This document shows, one piece after another, positions 4,585-6,151 of a stretch of 6,151 nucleotides of DNA (position 1 is its first letter; every line of letters starts with the position of its first letter). Made by a program: the position numbers and the translations under genes. Source of the stretch: Methanobacterium sp. (GTDB taxonomy: Archaea > Methanobacteriota > Methanobacteria > Methanobacteriales > Methanobacteriaceae); NCBI GenBank assembly GCA_003164415.1, contig PLTK01000211.1, positions 7,745 through 13,895 of the forward strand, given 5' to 3'. A model generated the notes under the pieces. The model saw only the letters and a program-made list of their open reading frames with translations, ran no database searches and had not been told where the DNA came from.

Positions 4585-6151
4585 ATGGAAGAACGGATTA
4601 TCGCTGCTCTTCCAACAAAGGCACAGACATGTGTCATAAAAAATAACGGGATATATGAAAGGTTCTCAAACGAGAAAATTGTTAAATCATGTCTTATGGT
4701 GGGTTCACCACTATGGGCTGCAGAGAAAATATCATCGTACGTTGCAAAGGCGGCTTATGACGGTATATCAACAGCAGAAATAAGAATGTTGGTATATGAC
4801 TGCTTGACAAGAGTAGACCGGAAAGTTGCCGACAAGTATCTGTCCTCTAATAATCTTAGGGTCAGAACTTCCAGGGATACAATAGAAACCTTCGATCAAA
4901 GGAAAATAGAGAAAACCCTGATCGTGGAAACTGATGCATCTGGTGAACTAGCTCGAAGAATAGCTACTGAGACGTGGAAAGAGCTTAAAAAACTTGATGT
5001 AGAATATTTAACAGCTCCAATGATACGGGAGATAGTTAACACAAAACTGGTTGAACACGGTCTGGAAACACTCCGTAAAAGATATACCAGGTTGGGTATA
5101 CCAGTTTATAACATAACCAACCTCATAAGAAATGGATCACGTGATAATGCGAACATGATCCACAACCCTGAGACTGTGCATAAATATGTTGCTGATGAAG
5201 CATTGAAACAATATGCTTTACTGAGGATTCTTCCAAATGAACTTGCAGATGCTCATTTAGGGGGAGATATCCATATACATGACCTAGAATTTTTTGCTGG
5301 TAGACCATTAAACTGTTTGCAGCATGATCTACGTCTTTTCATAAAACATGGTCTAAAGGTGGATGGTACCGGAGATCATACATCTGTAGCAGGACCTCCA
5401 AATCATATTGAAACCCTTATGAACCATTCTGGAGAGATAATGTTGGCTGCCCAGCAGAACATGAGTGGTGGCCAATCAATGAGTCTTTGGAATGTTTTTG
5501 TGGCCCCATTTGCTGCAGGATTATCGTATGAAAAGGTTAAACAGTCGGTGCAGATGTTCATATATAACTTGAACATGGCGTACGCTGCTAGGGGGTCACA
5601 GGTTCCATTTACATCAATAAACCTCGAATTTACAGTTCCAAAATTTCTTGAAGATGTACCTGCATATGGTCCAAAGGGCAAACTTGCAGGGGTTTATGGG
5701 GATTTCGAGGACGAAACTAGAATTTTACAGCGTGCTTTTACAGAAACCTTGCTTGATGGTGATTCCGATGGTAAACCTCATCTCTTCCCAAACACAATCT
5801 ATGCTTTAAGAAAAGAAATGATGAATGCTGAATTTGAAGAGGATGTTAGACGTGTACATGAGCTATCAGCCAAATATGGTTCATCTTACTTTGTTAACAT
5901 GCTCCCAAGTTACAGGGGAGATATGGCTAACTATATGGGGTGCAGAACATCACTCAACGACAACTGGACAGGTGACTGGGAACAAGATTGTTTCAGGACA
6001 GGAAACCTTGCATATGTCACACTTAACCTTCCAAGAATAGCATATAACTCAAGGGATGACAACGATATCTTTGACTATCTTGATACTAATATGCACCTTG
6101 GAGAAGAAGTTTTAATGCTTCGAAGAGAACAGGCTATGAATTGTCTGGACA
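4585..6151 (+). CDS. nrdD: Anaerobic (class III) ribonucleoside-triphosphate reductase, N-terminal 522 codons
   Basis: The frame is open from ATG 4585 to the right edge. Class III reductases turn NTPs into dNTPs in the cytosol with an oxygen-sensitive glycyl radical installed by the radical-SAM activase NrdG. Numbering from this ATG, residues about 15-88 form an ATP-cone (VIKNNGIYERFSNEKI), the allosteric nucleotide site. Residues about 92-170 look like a second, tandem cone (VRTSRDTIETFDQRKI ... YTRLG). The catalytic barrel follows, with GDIHIHD (227-233), C244 in LNCLQHD, QQNMSGGQS (about 290-298) and C453 in MGCRTS. C244 and C453 match the radical-relay cysteines known from T4 NrdD (C79 and C290). 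The C-terminal zinc cysteines and glycyl-radical loop are beyond the edge; the family is about 700-780 residues. The in-frame ATG at 4567 is an alternative start adding MKEDIE; 4585 is preferred for its GGAGG site and the TATA spacing. The gene lies downstream of polC, linking dNTP supply and DNA synthesis. Confidence 0.93.
   Translation, partial: MEERIIAALPTKAQTCVIKNNGIYERFSNEKIVKSCLMVGSPLWAAEKISSYVAKAAYDGISTAEIRMLVYDCLTRVDRKVADKYLSSNNLRVRTSRDTIETFDQRKIEKTLIVETDASGELARRIATETWKELKKLDVEYLTAPMIREIVNTKLVEHGLETLRKRYTRLGIPVYNITNLIRNGSRDNANMIHNPETVHKYVADEALKQYALLRILPNELADAHLGGDIHIHDLEFFAGRPLNCLQHDLRLFIKHGLKVDGTGDHTSVAGPPNHIETLMNHSGEIMLAAQQNMSGGQSMSLWNVFVAPFAAGLSYEKVKQSVQMFIYNLNMAYAARGSQVPFTSINLEFTVPKFLEDVPAYGPKGKLAGVYGDFEDETRILQRAFTETLLDGDSDGKPHLFPNTIYALRKEMMNAEFEEDVRRVHELSAKYGSSYFVNMLPSYRGDMANYMGCRTSLNDNWTGDWEQDCFRTGNLAYVTLNLPRIAYNSRDDNDIFDYLDTNMHLGEEVLMLRREQAMNCLD

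Noticed and set aside
5123..6040. Short reading frames within nrdD (minus strand 5123-5308 and 5403-5681; plus strand 5825-6040 in another frame).
   Set aside because: The overlapping nrdD frame carries conserved class III reductase motifs throughout, so these are chance frames.
1..6151. A mobile element, CRISPR array, toxin-antitoxin or defence system.
   Set aside because: No transposase, integrase, regularly spaced repeats, terminal inverted repeats or defence genes are present; all recognised genes are housekeeping.

Overview
The window comes from an anaerobic methanogenic archaeon, most likely a mesophilic, AT-rich member of the Methanobacteriales (Methanobacterium or Methanobrevibacter type). 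This is inferred from protein content, not from a database search. A Sec61-beta-type SecG and the large subunit of the archaea-specific DNA polymerase D place it in the Archaea. An oxygen-sensitive class III ribonucleotide reductase places it in an anaerobe. The intergenic DNA is very AT-rich, with archaeal TATA-like boxes. Three of the four genes have Shine-Dalgarno sites matching the archaeal consensus (AAGGAG, GGTGAT, GGAGG).

Layout: (1) Positions 1-215, minus strand, hold the N-terminal 71 codons of adenylosuccinate lyase (purB), cut by the window edge. (2) Positions 314-478, minus strand, hold a complete 54-residue secG, a small gene easily missed by length cut-offs, upstream of and co-oriented with purB. 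(3) Positions 479-1003 are a 525-base AT-rich divergent intergenic region with TATA-like elements on both strands, oligo-T runs and a spaced 14-base repeat, but no convincing gene. (4) Positions 1004-4354, plus strand, hold a complete intein-free polC (PolD large subunit DP2, 1116 aa). (5) Positions 4355-4584 are a short intergenic region with an inverted repeat after polC, then a TATA-like box and strong ribosome binding site for the next gene. (6) From 4585 to the right edge, plus strand, runs nrdD, anaerobic ribonucleoside-triphosphate reductase. The 522 codons seen include two tandem ATP-cone-like domains and both catalytic cysteines; the glycyl-radical C-terminus is outside the window.

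The plus-strand pair is functionally coherent: NrdD makes dNTPs and PolD uses them. Each appears to have its own promoter region, so they may be neighbours rather than one operon. The minus-strand pair (protein export and purine synthesis) is ordinary housekeeping. I see no mobile element, CRISPR array, defence system or RNA gene that I would defend. The most noteworthy point is a variant in the PolD catalytic motif: Asp-Ser-Asp where I expect Asp-Gly-Asp, with a second nearby Gly-to-Cys difference.
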